Part shown: piece after piece, positions 24,342-31,266 of the stretch
Numbering within the stretch: position 1 is the stretch's first letter
How the letters are laid out: the number at the start of each line of letters is the position of its first letter
NCBI GenBank assembly: GCA_964586775.1
Contig: CAZPJD010000153.1
Location: 1-31,266 of the forward strand
DNA: 31,266 nucleotides
Reading direction: 5' to 3'
From: JADLEX01 sp964586775
GTDB taxonomy: Bacteria; Lernaellota; Lernaellaia; JACKCT01
Position numbers and translations under genes: made by a program
The notes under the pieces: generated by a model
Database searches by the model: none
What the model saw: only the letters and a program-made list of their open reading frames with translations
Told to the model about the DNA's origin: nothing

Positions 24342-24848
24342 TTACAGGTGCTGGGCGCGGATCGCGCCGGCCTTGGCGAGCAGCGCCTTTTCGACCAACG
24401 GCGGAACCATCTTGCCCACGTCGCCGCCGAGCATCGCGATTTCCTTGACCATGCTCGATGAGAGGAACACGTATTTGCCGCTCGACATCAGGAAAAACGT
24501 GTCGAGCCCTTCGAGCAGCATGCGGTTCGTGAGCGCCATCTGGAACTCGTACTCGAAATCGCTCACGGCGCGCAGGCCGCGAATCACCACCGAGGCCTTC
24601 TCCTGCCGTAAAAAATCGACCAGCAGCCCCTCGAACGCCATCACGCGCACATTGAGGTCTGCGAGCGCCTCGCGGATCATCAGCACGCGCTCGTCGGGCG
24701 TGAAGAGCGTTTTTTTGCGCGGGTTCACCGCGACCGCGACGATGAGGTCGTCGAAATTGCCCGCCGCGCGCCGGATGAGGTCTTCGTGACCCATCGTGAG
24801 AGGGTCGAAACTGCCGGGGTACACCGCGATCTTGCCGGGCGGAACCAT
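24342..24848 (-). CDS. coaD: phosphopantetheine adenylyltransferase
   Basis: A 168-residue cytosolic enzyme for the fourth step of CoA synthesis: 4'-phosphopantetheine plus ATP gives dephospho-CoA. The nucleotidyltransferase motif is YPGSFDPLTMGHEDL (T18-x-G20-H21). Other conserved parts are VAVNPRKKTLFTPDERV, VIRGLRAVSDFEYEFQMALTNR and FLSSSMVKEIAMLGGDV, the last matching the SSS-V-(R/K) motif that contacts ATP. Length is normal. ATG 24848 is chosen because AAAGG lies 6 bases upstream and the family starts here; it begins 1 base after the rsmD stop, a tight and very common gene pair. Confidence 0.97.
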   Translation of the reverse strand: MVPPGKIAVYPGSFDPLTMGHEDLIRRAAGNFDDLIVAVAVNPRKKTLFTPDERVLMIREALADLNVRVMAFEGLLVDFLRQEKASVVIRGLRAVSDFEYEFQMALTNRMLLEGLDTFFLMSSGKYVFLSSSMVKEIAMLGGDVGKMVPPLVEKALLAKAGAIRAQHL

Positions 24849-24849
24849 G

Positions 24850-25404
24850 TCAGCCTTTCCGTGCCGATTCCGGTAGACGATAAAGCGTGAGTCCGGTATC
24901 TCCGTACCGGCGGCGGTCAAAAATTTCAAGCCCTGCCAGCGGGATTTCCTTCGCCGCGCTCCGATGCTCCAACACGACCACGCCGTCCGGCGCGAGCAGT
25001 TCGGCGATTCGGGCGAGGTCCGCGACCTCGGCGGCGTCGGTTTCGGCGTAGGGCGGATCGGCGAAGATCACGTCGAAAACCGAGCCCGCCAATCGGCGCA
25101 GCGCCGCGCGCACGTCCATCGCCATCACCTCGACCACCGCGCGGCAGGTCTCGACGTTTTGGCGGATCACCGCCGCCGCGCCGCGATCGGATTCGACGCA
25201 CGCCACGCGCGCCGCGCCCCGGCTGTGCGCCTCGATCGCCACCGCGCCCGATCCACTATAGAGGTCGAGGAACGCCTGATCCGACAGATCCTGCCCGACG
25301 ATGTTGAAGAGCGCCTCGCGAACGCGATCGGGGGTGGGCCGCGTGGCGCGCCCCGGCGGCGCTGCCAGGCGGCGACCGCGATGGATGCCGGCGATTACGC
25401 GCAC
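24850..25404 (-). CDS. rsmD: 16S rRNA (guanine(966)-N(2))-methyltransferase
   Basis: A 184-residue SAM-dependent enzyme that methylates G966 of 16S rRNA. It begins VRVIAGIHRGRRLAAPPG and has TRPTPDRVREALFNIV (the typical N-terminal signature), FLDLYSGSGAVAIEAHSRGA (SAM-binding motif I) and IFADPPY (the catalytic DPPY). The GTG at 25404 is chosen because the family starts at RVIAG; the frame could start 20 codons earlier at GTG 25464, but that would overlap the lipoprotein gene upstream. No clear ribosome binding site is visible, so translation may depend on the upstream gene, whose stop is 19 bases away. Confidence 0.93.
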   Translation of the reverse strand: MRVIAGIHRGRRLAAPPGRATRPTPDRVREALFNIVGQDLSDQAFLDLYSGSGAVAIEAHSRGAARVACVESDRGAAAVIRQNVETCRAVVEVMAMDVRAALRRLAGSVFDVIFADPPYAETDAAEVADLARIAELLAPDGVVVLEHRSAAKEIPLAGLEIFDRRRYGDTGLTLYRLPESARKG

Positions 25405-25423
25405 GGCGAATCGGAACGCGTCA

Positions 25424-26050
25424 TCAGGGGATATCCCAAACGAGGTCGGCCTGGCCTTGAACACCGGTCACGCGCAGGGTCACCGCGCCGCCCGACAGAC
25501 GCAGGGACTCGCCATTTTCATCATGGTTCGGAAATACAACCGCGTAGTTTCTCGCCCACGGATGCACCTGCGGCTTGTAGAGGATGTCGGCGCGGCGCTT
25601 GAGCTTGATTTCTTCGATGCGCTCGGGGCGCGCGCGGCGGCCGTCGGCGTCCACGAGCCAGAACCGAAACGACGGCGTCTTGGCATCGGCGAGGTTGTTC
25701 CACTCGCGGCGCGGCATATAGGCGCTCACGAAGACCTTGACCGATCGGGCGAGCTCTTCCTCGTCGCGCTTTTGCATCTTCGCCACGTCGTCCGCGGGCA
25801 GGGCCTCGGCGCGGGCGGTTTCGCCGCGCAGCGCGTCGCGAAAGACCTTGGAGTACATCGTCGCGTCCACGACGAGTTCGGTGTCGAAGTTGTGGTAGAT
25901 CTTCCCCGCGCGCGTCCATTCCTCGTACACGTCGCGGTAGCTTTCGTACGATCCGGCGTAGAGGCGATCGGGGTTCACGGCGGTGGTCGAGCATGCGCCG
26001 ACGATCGCGACGAGGGCGGCGAGAAGTGCGATTCGCATGGCGATTTTCAT
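25424..26050 (-). CDS. predicted lipoprotein of unknown function (208 aa)
   Basis: Starts MKIAMRIALLAALVAIVGAC; the lipobox VGAC gives Cys20, followed by Ser-Thr-Thr, so outer-membrane sorting is expected. The mature part is mixed alpha/beta with no Cys: SYESYRDVYEEWTRAGKIYH, DTELVVDATMYSKVFRDAL, SVKVFVSAYMPRREWNNLAD, FRFWLVDADGRRARPERIEE, and a final strand region (GGAVTLRVTGVQGQADLVWD). The ending, with alternating residues and FPNHDENG, looks like a beta-sandwich. I do not recognise the family. ATG 26038 (MRIALL) is an alternative start. It lies between the chemosensory-like genes and rsmD in one long minus-strand run. Confidence 0.8.
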   Translation of the reverse strand: MKIAMRIALLAALVAIVGACSTTAVNPDRLYAGSYESYRDVYEEWTRAGKIYHNFDTELVVDATMYSKVFRDALRGETARAEALPADDVAKMQKRDEEELARSVKVFVSAYMPRREWNNLADAKTPSFRFWLVDADGRRARPERIEEIKLKRRADILYKPQVHPWARNYAVVFPNHDENGESLRLSGGAVTLRVTGVQGQADLVWDIP

Positions 26051-26109
26051 GGGGCGGATGCTAATCAAAACGGTTCGCGAATGAAAGCCTCGACTCGCGC
26101 AAAGATCCG

Positions 26110-27315
26110 TCAGCGACCGTCGCCCCTCGACAGGGCACGCAGCAGCGGGGCGGCGTTGGGGCGCGAGCGACCGTTTGCCGCGACCGGCGCATCTTCGAGC
26201 TCGGTTCCTTGCGGACGAGTCTCCACCGCGAGCGCATCGACTTCCAGAATATCCCAGGCGCGCTCGTCGGCGTCGGTGCCCACGCGCGCGAAGCGCGGAT
26301 CGCCGCTCGATGACGCCTCGATATTCCACAGCGTCGCCTCGCCCACGGCCTCGGTAACTCCCAGTTCCACGCGCCCATCCCCAGACGCGATGGCGATATG
26401 CAGGGTAATCTCGCCGGGCCGCGAGGGGCTCGGGCCGAGCCAGATCGGATTCGCCGATTCCGCGACAGGCGACGCCCCGAATCCGCGCCGCGCGGTCCGA
26501 ACGGCCTCCACGGGGCGCAGCGGGATCGCGAACCGTCGTTCCCCCGCGCGCACGCACAGAACGCGCAGCTCGTCCGCGCCGGGGCTCGGCGCAGCGCGCG
26601 CCGACGCATCGAATCGTCGCAGGATCGCGTCGAGTCGTCCGAGCAATTTCGACGAGACGTGCTCGTCGCGCAGCTCGTCGCGCAGCGTCGCCAGTTGCTC
26701 CAAGCCGCGCCGCCAATCGGCGGGGATTTCGGAACTCGCCCCGATGGCGCGAGCCGCCGCGGGTGCAATCGGAATCTTCTCGGGCACACCTTGCGCGATT
26801 TCATCGCACGCCGTTTCCAGCGCCGAAACGCGCACGACCAATTCCGGAGGCGCGCCTGGCGCAACCGCGCGCCATTGATCGACCAGCAGCCGCGCCTCGC
26901 CCATCAACCGGCGCAAGTCCGCCTGCGGATCTCGCGCGGGGGCGAGCGTGCGAAGCGTCGCGAGAAGGTCATCGATCGTCGAGGCCCGATCGTCTCCCGT
27001 GTGCGCGACGAGCACATCCACCAAGTTCAGGGCGCGCATCAGCGCATCGGCGACCTCATCCGGCGCGCACGATGCCGGTCGCAGCGCGACTCGGCCGCAC
27101 AGCGCGGCGGCTTCGGCCCCGAGCGTCTGCACGGCGATCTCGCCGAAGAACGCCCCCTGCCCCGCGAGACGCGACCACGCGCGTTCGAGCCCACGCCACC
27201 CGTCGGCATCGGACGGATGCGACGCGACGGCGGCGACCGCGTCGCGAATCGCGCGCGTCTCGCCTGCGAGTTCGGCGATCCACTCGTCGCGCCAGATGTT
27301 TTCGTCGTCCGTCAC
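26110..27315 (-). CDS. HPt-like/CheW-like chemosensory protein lacking the phospho-histidine
   Basis: A 401-residue soluble protein. Residues 10 to about 110 look like a CheA-type HPt helical bundle: ERAWSRLAGQGAFFG (44-58) aligns with the canonical F-R-A-A-H-T-L-K-G-S-A-x-F-F-G, but the phospho-accepting His is Ser48 and the Lys of LKG is Ala51. A second helical segment follows (DEVADALMRALNLVDVLVAH, as in HPt helices). After a helical linker, a CheW-like domain is suggested from about residue 245 (ELRVLCVRAGERRFAIPLRPVEAV). There is no kinase ATP-binding domain. It starts at GTG 27315, overlapping the receiver gene stop by 4 bases (GTGA). Domain calls rest on motif memory; the HPt one is the stronger. 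Confidence 0.6.
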   Translation of the reverse strand: MTDDENIWRDEWIAELAGETRAIRDAVAAVASHPSDADGWRGLERAWSRLAGQGAFFGEIAVQTLGAEAAALCGRVALRPASCAPDEVADALMRALNLVDVLVAHTGDDRASTIDDLLATLRTLAPARDPQADLRRLMGEARLLVDQWRAVAPGAPPELVVRVSALETACDEIAQGVPEKIPIAPAAARAIGASSEIPADWRRGLEQLATLRDELRDEHVSSKLLGRLDAILRRFDASARAAPSPGADELRVLCVRAGERRFAIPLRPVEAVRTARRGFGASPVAESANPIWLGPSPSRPGEITLHIAIASGDGRVELGVTEAVGEATLWNIEASSSGDPRFARVGTDADERAWDILEVDALAVETRPQGTELEDAPVAANGRSRPNAAPLLRALSRGDGR

Positions 27316-27755
27316 AGCGAAATCCCGCGCAGGGTTTGCAGTTCGACGAACAGGCGGTGCCAGCGGTCGAGAAACGCGAAGGCGTCATCCACCGCCGCGA
27401 GCAGCTTGTCGGGGTGATTCACGGGTTCGAGCACGACCGCATCGGCGCCCTCGTTCATGCACGTGATCGCCGTCGCGATGCCGAGCAGGTCCGCCGTCAG
27501 AATCACGCGCGTGGGCGGCGACAGGCGGCGCAGCTCGCGCAGCAGTTCGAGGCCCGAGGTCGGCGCGAGTTCGAGCCTTGCCACCACCACCTTGGGGCTC
27601 TGCGTATGCGCGAGAGACAGGGCGATCTGCGCCGTGGTCGCGCGGCGGCACACGATGGACGCGCCCGCGAGCGTCGCTTCCATGGAGGCCAGCGCCTCCG
27701 GCCGGTCGTCCACCAACAGCACGGGGCCGCGTTCCGCCCGGCGCTCGGCGCTCAT
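27312..27755 (-). CDS. receiver-domain protein without the phospho-acceptor aspartate
   Basis: A 147-residue single-domain protein with a response-regulator fold. VLLVDDRPEAL holds the acidic pair (Asp16, Asp17). In the segment KVVVARLELAPTSGLELL the residue at the phospho-Asp position is Arg60. VILTADLLG has the conserved Thr87. VLEPVNHPDKLL has Glu110 where the conserved Lys (KP) is expected. So two of the key residues are changed and phosphorylation is unlikely; it may act as a constitutive or protein-binding pseudo-receiver. The start is ATG 27755 or GTG 27758; either overlaps the upstream receptor stop, and the end overlaps the HPt gene by 4 bases, so the three are translationally coupled. 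Confidence 0.85.
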   Translation of the reverse strand: MSAERRAERGPVLLVDDRPEALASMEATLAGASIVCRRATTAQIALSLAHTQSPKVVVARLELAPTSGLELLRELRRLSPPTRVILTADLLGIATAITCMNEGADAVVLEPVNHPDKLLAAVDDAFAFLDRWHRLFVELQTLRGISL

Positions 27756-29080
27756 CACGATTCCGATCGCGCGCGCGAACCGGGCTCGCCGGTCGGCAGG
27801 TAGTCGCCGGGGTCCGCGAACTCGCGCTCGTCACGAAAGTCGGGATTCGCGATCGACTTCGGCGCGCTCGGAGCCTCCACGGCACGCGGCGCGGTGGTCG
27901 CCGGTAACGCGCTCGCATCCTCGCCCAGCGCGCGGATGATGCCGCCCGCCGACTCGCGCGCCGTGGCGAGCGCCCGATCGGCGAGCTCGTCCTGACGCGC
28001 CTCGGAACGCAGCAGCGGCTCCATCAGCCGAGCGTGTTCGCGCTGCGCCGCGGGGATTTCCTCGAAGAGCCGGTTCACGAGCCCGATCCCCGCGACGAAA
28101 TCGTCGAGCCGATCCGCGAGTCGCTTCGATGCCGCGATGCCCTGCTCGCGCATCTCGTCGGACTCGCGCAGGGTCTCGCGCGCGGCCGCCGCCGAATCGC
28201 GGGCAAGGCGCGCCAGCTCGCGCAGTTCCTCGGCAATGGCGGCCAACGCGGGCGACGGCGCGCCGTCGCGCGACGCCTCGATCGACGCGGTGAGCGCCAC
28301 CGCGTTCGCGTGCGCCGCCACGTCGCGCAGGTCGTCGGCGATCCGAGACGTGTCGCGCTCGGCCCAACGCGCCCGCTCCAGGGCATCCGTCATCGCCGAC
28401 ACGGCGTCGGAGGCCGAAGCGGCCTGCGTGGTGATGAACTGCGCGGTGGTGCGCGCCTGCGCGATCTTGTCGGCCGCGATGCGCGCGGTCTCGTCGAGGG
28501 CATGGCGATTCGCGCGGTGATCCTCGCGCAGACGCGATTGCTCGGCGAGCTGCTCCAGCAGCGACGCGCCCAGCGCCGCGAGCCGCGTGAGCGCCCGCTC
28601 GATCTCGATTTCGCGGCGTTCATGTTCGCGCCGCTCCTCGGCCGTTTGCCGCGCGAGCGATACGACATCGCGACGCAAATCGGGATGGCCAATATCCGCC
28701 CTCGCGGCCGACTCGGCGTCGCCGCGCGCGAGGCCGCGCATCGCCGTCCCCGCTCCGTCGATCCACCCGGCCAACTCGCCGTATCGCCGCTCGACCGCGC
28801 GAAACACGATCGCGTAGGCCGCCGTCGCGGCGAGCGCCGATAGAGTAGCCCCCGCGCCAAACGACGCGAGAGCGAGGGCGCGCGCCTCGGGCAATCGGAA
28901 GAGGACCAGCGCGGCCCCCGAGGCCGACGCGACGACGCCCGTCGCGGCGACGAATGCCGCCGCCGTGCGTGCGGCGCGGATCGATGGCCGCTCGCCGGAT
29001 GGGGATCGGGAGATGTCGGGAAACTCCACGCGACGCACCGCCTGAATCGAAAAGACGAAGAACCGGAACGCGCGTACCAT
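27755..29080 (-). CDS. chemoreceptor-like (MCP-type) membrane protein
   Basis: Two transmembrane helices (about residues 37-61 and 68-93) lie close together with almost no periplasmic loop, followed by a HAMP-like stretch and a long cytosolic helical rod to the C-terminus. The tip region RIADDLRDVAAHANAVALTASIEASRDGAPSP (about 246-277) aligns with the MCP hairpin I-x-x-IA-x-Q-T-N-L-L-A-L-N-A-A-I-E-A-A-R, but several tip residues differ, so binding of CheA/CheW is doubtful. With no outer sensing domain, a signal would have to come from the membrane or cytosol. The start is unclear: ATG 29080 is used, ATG 29143 and 29185 are alternatives and none has a good ribosome binding site. First gene of a 4-base-overlapping trio. 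Confidence 0.7.
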   Translation of the reverse strand: MVRAFRFFVFSIQAVRRVEFPDISRSPSGERPSIRAARTAAAFVAATGVVASASGAALVLFRLPEARALALASFGAGATLSALAATAAYAIVFRAVERRYGELAGWIDGAGTAMRGLARGDAESAARADIGHPDLRRDVVSLARQTAEERREHERREIEIERALTRLAALGASLLEQLAEQSRLREDHRANRHALDETARIAADKIAQARTTAQFITTQAASASDAVSAMTDALERARWAERDTSRIADDLRDVAAHANAVALTASIEASRDGAPSPALAAIAEELRELARLARDSAAAARETLRESDEMREQGIAASKRLADRLDDFVAGIGLVNRLFEEIPAAQREHARLMEPLLRSEARQDELADRALATARESAGGIIRALGEDASALPATTAPRAVEAPSAPKSIANPDFRDEREFADPGDYLPTGEPGSRARSES

Positions 29081-29233
29081 ACCATGCAGCGGACGATCGA
29101 GACAGGGATGATCCGACGCCTCGACGGATGTGGGAGCGGCCATTGACCGCGCTCGCGGCCATGTGATAACCGACTTGCGTCCCATCGCGACATCCGCGGC
29201 AAGGCGTCACTCGAAACGAGGCGAAGAAGGACC

Positions 29234-31048
29234 GTGCGTATTCTCGGCGTCAGCGCGTTTTATCACGATTCCGCCGCCGCGCTGGTGGTGGACGGCGAGA
29301 TCGTCGCCGCCGCGCAGGAAGAGCGCTTCACGCGCATCAAGCACGATTCCGAATGGCCCGAGCACGCCATCGAGGCGGTGCTGAAGATCGGCGGCATCAA
29401 GGCCGACGACATCGACCTGATGGCGTTTTACGACAAGCCGTTCCCGAAGTTCCAGCGCCTGCTCGAAGCGTTCCTGAACGAAGCCCCGATGGGTTATCGG
29501 CTCTTTTTGCACTCGATGCCCGCGTGGATGAAGTACAAGCTGATGGTGCCGAAGGTCTTCGAGCGCGAGCTCGGCTGGAAGGGCGGCATCGTCTTTCCCG
29601 AGCACCACGAGTCGCACGCGGGCGCGGCGTTTTTTCCCTCGCCTTTCGAGGAAGCGGCGATCCTGACCATGGACGGCGTCGGCGAGTGGACGACCACGTC
29701 GTTCGGCGTCGGGCGCGGCAACGATGTCGAGATCCTGAGCGAAATCCGCTATCCGCACTCGCTCGGCCTTTTGTATTCGGCGTTTACCGCGTATTGCGGA
29801 TTCCGCGTCAACTCGGGCGAATACAAACTGATGGGCCTCGCCCCCTACGGGCGGCCGATCTACGCCGACGCGATCCGCGAGCACCTCATCGACATCCGCG
29901 ACGACGGCTCGTTCCGCCTCAACCCGGAGTACTTCACCTACATCGTCGGCCTGCGCATGACCGGCCGCAAATTCGATCAGCTTTTCGGCGGGCCCATGCG
30001 CGCGGCCGAAAGCCCCATCGAGCAGCGCCACATGGACGTCGCGCGGTCGATTCAGGTCGTCACCGAAGAGGTGATGATGAAGGCCGTGCGTCACGTCCAC
30101 AAAGTCACGGGCTCGAAGAACCTGTGCCTGGCGGGCGGTGTGGCGCTCAACTGCGTCGCGAATGGACACATTCTGCGAGACGGGCCCTTCGAGAACATCT
30201 GGATCCAGCCCGCGGCGGGCGATGCCGGCGGTGCGCTGGGCGCGGCGCTGATCGCGTGGCACATGCACCAAGGCCAGCCGCGCACCGTGGGCACGCGGGA
30301 TTCGCAGCGCGGCAGTTATCTGGGGCCGGAGTTTTCGAACGACGAGATCCGCGCGTTTCTCGAAGGGCGCGGGATCCCGTACGAATACCTGGAACGCGAG
30401 GAGCTGATCGAAAAGACCGCGCGCGTCATGGTGGAGGGCAAGGTCGTCGGGTGGTTCCAGGGGCGGCTCGAGTTCGGCCCGCGCGCGCTGGGGGCGCGGT
30501 CGATCATCGGCGACGCGCGCAACCGCGAGATGCAGCGCACGATGAACCTGAAGATCAAGTACCGCGAATCGTTCCGGCCCTTCGCGCCGTCGGTGCTCGC
30601 CGACAAGGTGTCGGAGTGGTTCGACATGAGCGCCGAATCGCCCTACATGCTGCTCGTGGGGCACGTGAAGCCCGAGCACATGCTCACGCTCTCCGACGAG
30701 GAAAAGGGCCGATTCGGCCTCGAACTGCTCAACACGCCGCGCTCCACCGTTCCCGCGATCACGCACGTCGACGGATCGGCGCGCGTGCAGACCGTGCATC
30801 GCGACGACAACCCGCTCTACTACGACTTGATCCGCCGCTTCGGCGAAATCACCGGCGTGCCGGTCATCGTGAACACGAGCTTCAACGTGCGCGGCGAGCC
30901 GATCGTATGCACGCCCGAGCACGCGTTCACGTGTTTCATGCGCACGCACATGGACCATCTGGTGATGGGCAATTTCTTTTTGTCGAAGACCGATCAGGCG
31001 CCGCTCGACGAGGACTTCGACTGGCGCAACCATTTCTCGCCCGATTGA
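29234..31048 (+). CDS. carbamoyltransferase, NodU/CmcH family
   Basis: A 604-residue cytosolic enzyme that uses carbamoyl phosphate and ATP to carbamoylate a hydroxyl, often on a sugar, lipid-linked glycan or antibiotic. The N-terminal Kae1/TobZ-like domain has ILGVSAFYHDSAAALV, HHESHAGAAFFPS (metal-binding His at 124-128), MDGVGEW, YCGFRVNSGEYKLMGLAPYG and CLAGGVALNCVANG. The C-terminal YrdC-like domain has GPRALGARSIIGDAR, KYRESFRPFAPSVL and NTSFNVRGEPIVCTPEHA. Both active centres look complete. GTG 29234 is the start: the family begins MxILGxSAFYHD and GAAGG lies just upstream. It is divergent from the chemosensory genes and is followed by an SxtJ-like gene 19 bases on, a common pairing in glycan clusters. 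Confidence 0.95.
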   Translation: MRILGVSAFYHDSAAALVVDGEIVAAAQEERFTRIKHDSEWPEHAIEAVLKIGGIKADDIDLMAFYDKPFPKFQRLLEAFLNEAPMGYRLFLHSMPAWMKYKLMVPKVFERELGWKGGIVFPEHHESHAGAAFFPSPFEEAAILTMDGVGEWTTTSFGVGRGNDVEILSEIRYPHSLGLLYSAFTAYCGFRVNSGEYKLMGLAPYGRPIYADAIREHLIDIRDDGSFRLNPEYFTYIVGLRMTGRKFDQLFGGPMRAAESPIEQRHMDVARSIQVVTEEVMMKAVRHVHKVTGSKNLCLAGGVALNCVANGHILRDGPFENIWIQPAAGDAGGALGAALIAWHMHQGQPRTVGTRDSQRGSYLGPEFSNDEIRAFLEGRGIPYEYLEREELIEKTARVMVEGKVVGWFQGRLEFGPRALGARSIIGDARNREMQRTMNLKIKYRESFRPFAPSVLADKVSEWFDMSAESPYMLLVGHVKPEHMLTLSDEEKGRFGLELLNTPRSTVPAITHVDGSARVQTVHRDDNPLYYDLIRRFGEITGVPVIVNTSFNVRGEPIVCTPEHAFTCFMRTHMDHLVMGNFFLSKTDQAPLDEDFDWRNHFSPD

Positions 31049-31067
31049 TGCGGGCGGCGGAGACGGA

Positions 31068-31266
31068 TTGAAGCGCAAAGAAAAACCGAACGACGTTCGC
31101 GATTTCAGCCTCGCCCTCGGCACGATCCTCGCCGGCGTCGGCGCGTTCCGCATGTGGAAGGCGATGGGATTCGATTACCCGTTCATCGCCGCGGGTGTGC
31201 TCGTCGCGCTGCTCGGGCTTTTCGCCAAACCCGTCATGCGCCCGGTTTTCAAGGGTGGGATGTGGG
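31068..31266 (+). CDS. SxtJ-like small membrane protein, N-terminal 66 residues (3' end outside window)
   Basis: Starts at TTG 31068 with GGAG (31059-31062) 5 bases upstream; the frame stays open to the window end. The product begins LKRKEKPNDVRDFSLALGTI and has two hydrophobic segments (LALGTILAGVGAFRMW and FIAAGVLVALLGLFA) followed by KPVMRPVFKGGMW. This two-helix pattern with a basic start matches my memory of the SxtJ family, commonly found next to NodU-type carbamoyltransferases. Its role is not established; a scaffold for the transferase at the membrane is a guess. A seven-codon frame from ATG 31048 ends at 31071 and is not a gene. Confidence 0.75.
   Translation, partial: MKRKEKPNDVRDFSLALGTILAGVGAFRMWKAMGFDYPFIAAGVLVALLGLFAKPVMRPVFKGGMW

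Noticed and set aside
31048..31071. Seven-codon frame after the carbamoyltransferase
   Set aside because: Too short and overlaps the better-supported TTG start of the SxtJ-like gene.

Overview
The window is about 31 kb of GC-rich, gene-dense bacterial chromosome carrying one mobile element. Several traits point to a Gram-negative, diderm bacterium: an outer-membrane beta-barrel protein ending in Phe, many lipoprotein signals, a large surface or secreted protease, and carbamoyltransferase/SxtJ-type glycan genes. Secreted proteins with long Asp-rich and Thr-rich spacers next to a cysteine suggest an uncultivated lineage near the old Deltaproteobacteria (Myxococcota or Lernaellota-like). That placement is inference; there is no rRNA gene or phylogenetic marker analysis behind it.

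Layout. 1-1525: the 3' end of a PII signal-protein gene, an outer-membrane porin-like gene and a strong terminator. 2005-6096: a secreted zinc metallopeptidase whose frame is broken at a run of ten G, followed by two paralogous DUF1566-type lipoproteins made by a 950-bp tandem duplication; the duplication also copied the last 62 codons of the peptidase. 6166-11450: a pyruvoyl-dependent arginine decarboxylase, an SRPBCC-epimerase fusion, a lipoprotein-type alpha/beta hydrolase and an acyl-CoA synthetase-like enzyme, separated by stem-loops. 11480-16048: a subtilisin-like protease with a 78-codon Asp-rich tail ending Cys-Cys-Gly-Cys, and a polytopic GT-C-type glycosyltransferase. 16257-21746: a large lipoprotein beta-propeller gene interrupted by a complete 3,046-bp IS1595-like element with 22-bp inverted ends, a perfect 8-bp target duplication, a transposase and a set of unrecognised cargo genes.

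21910-29080 is a long minus-strand run. In transcription order it holds a chemoreceptor-like membrane protein, a receiver domain without its phospho-acceptor Asp, an HPt/CheW-like protein without its phospho-His, a lipoprotein, rsmD, coaD, a PLP aminotransferase and a membrane-anchored beta-propeller protein. Divergent from it, 29234-31266 encodes a NodU/CmcH-type carbamoyltransferase and the start of an SxtJ-like membrane protein that runs off the window.

The most interesting places are the cargo module inside the IS1595-like element, the phosphorylation-dead chemosensory trio, the Asp-rich tail with terminal CCGC, and the poly-G frameshift in the metallopeptidase.
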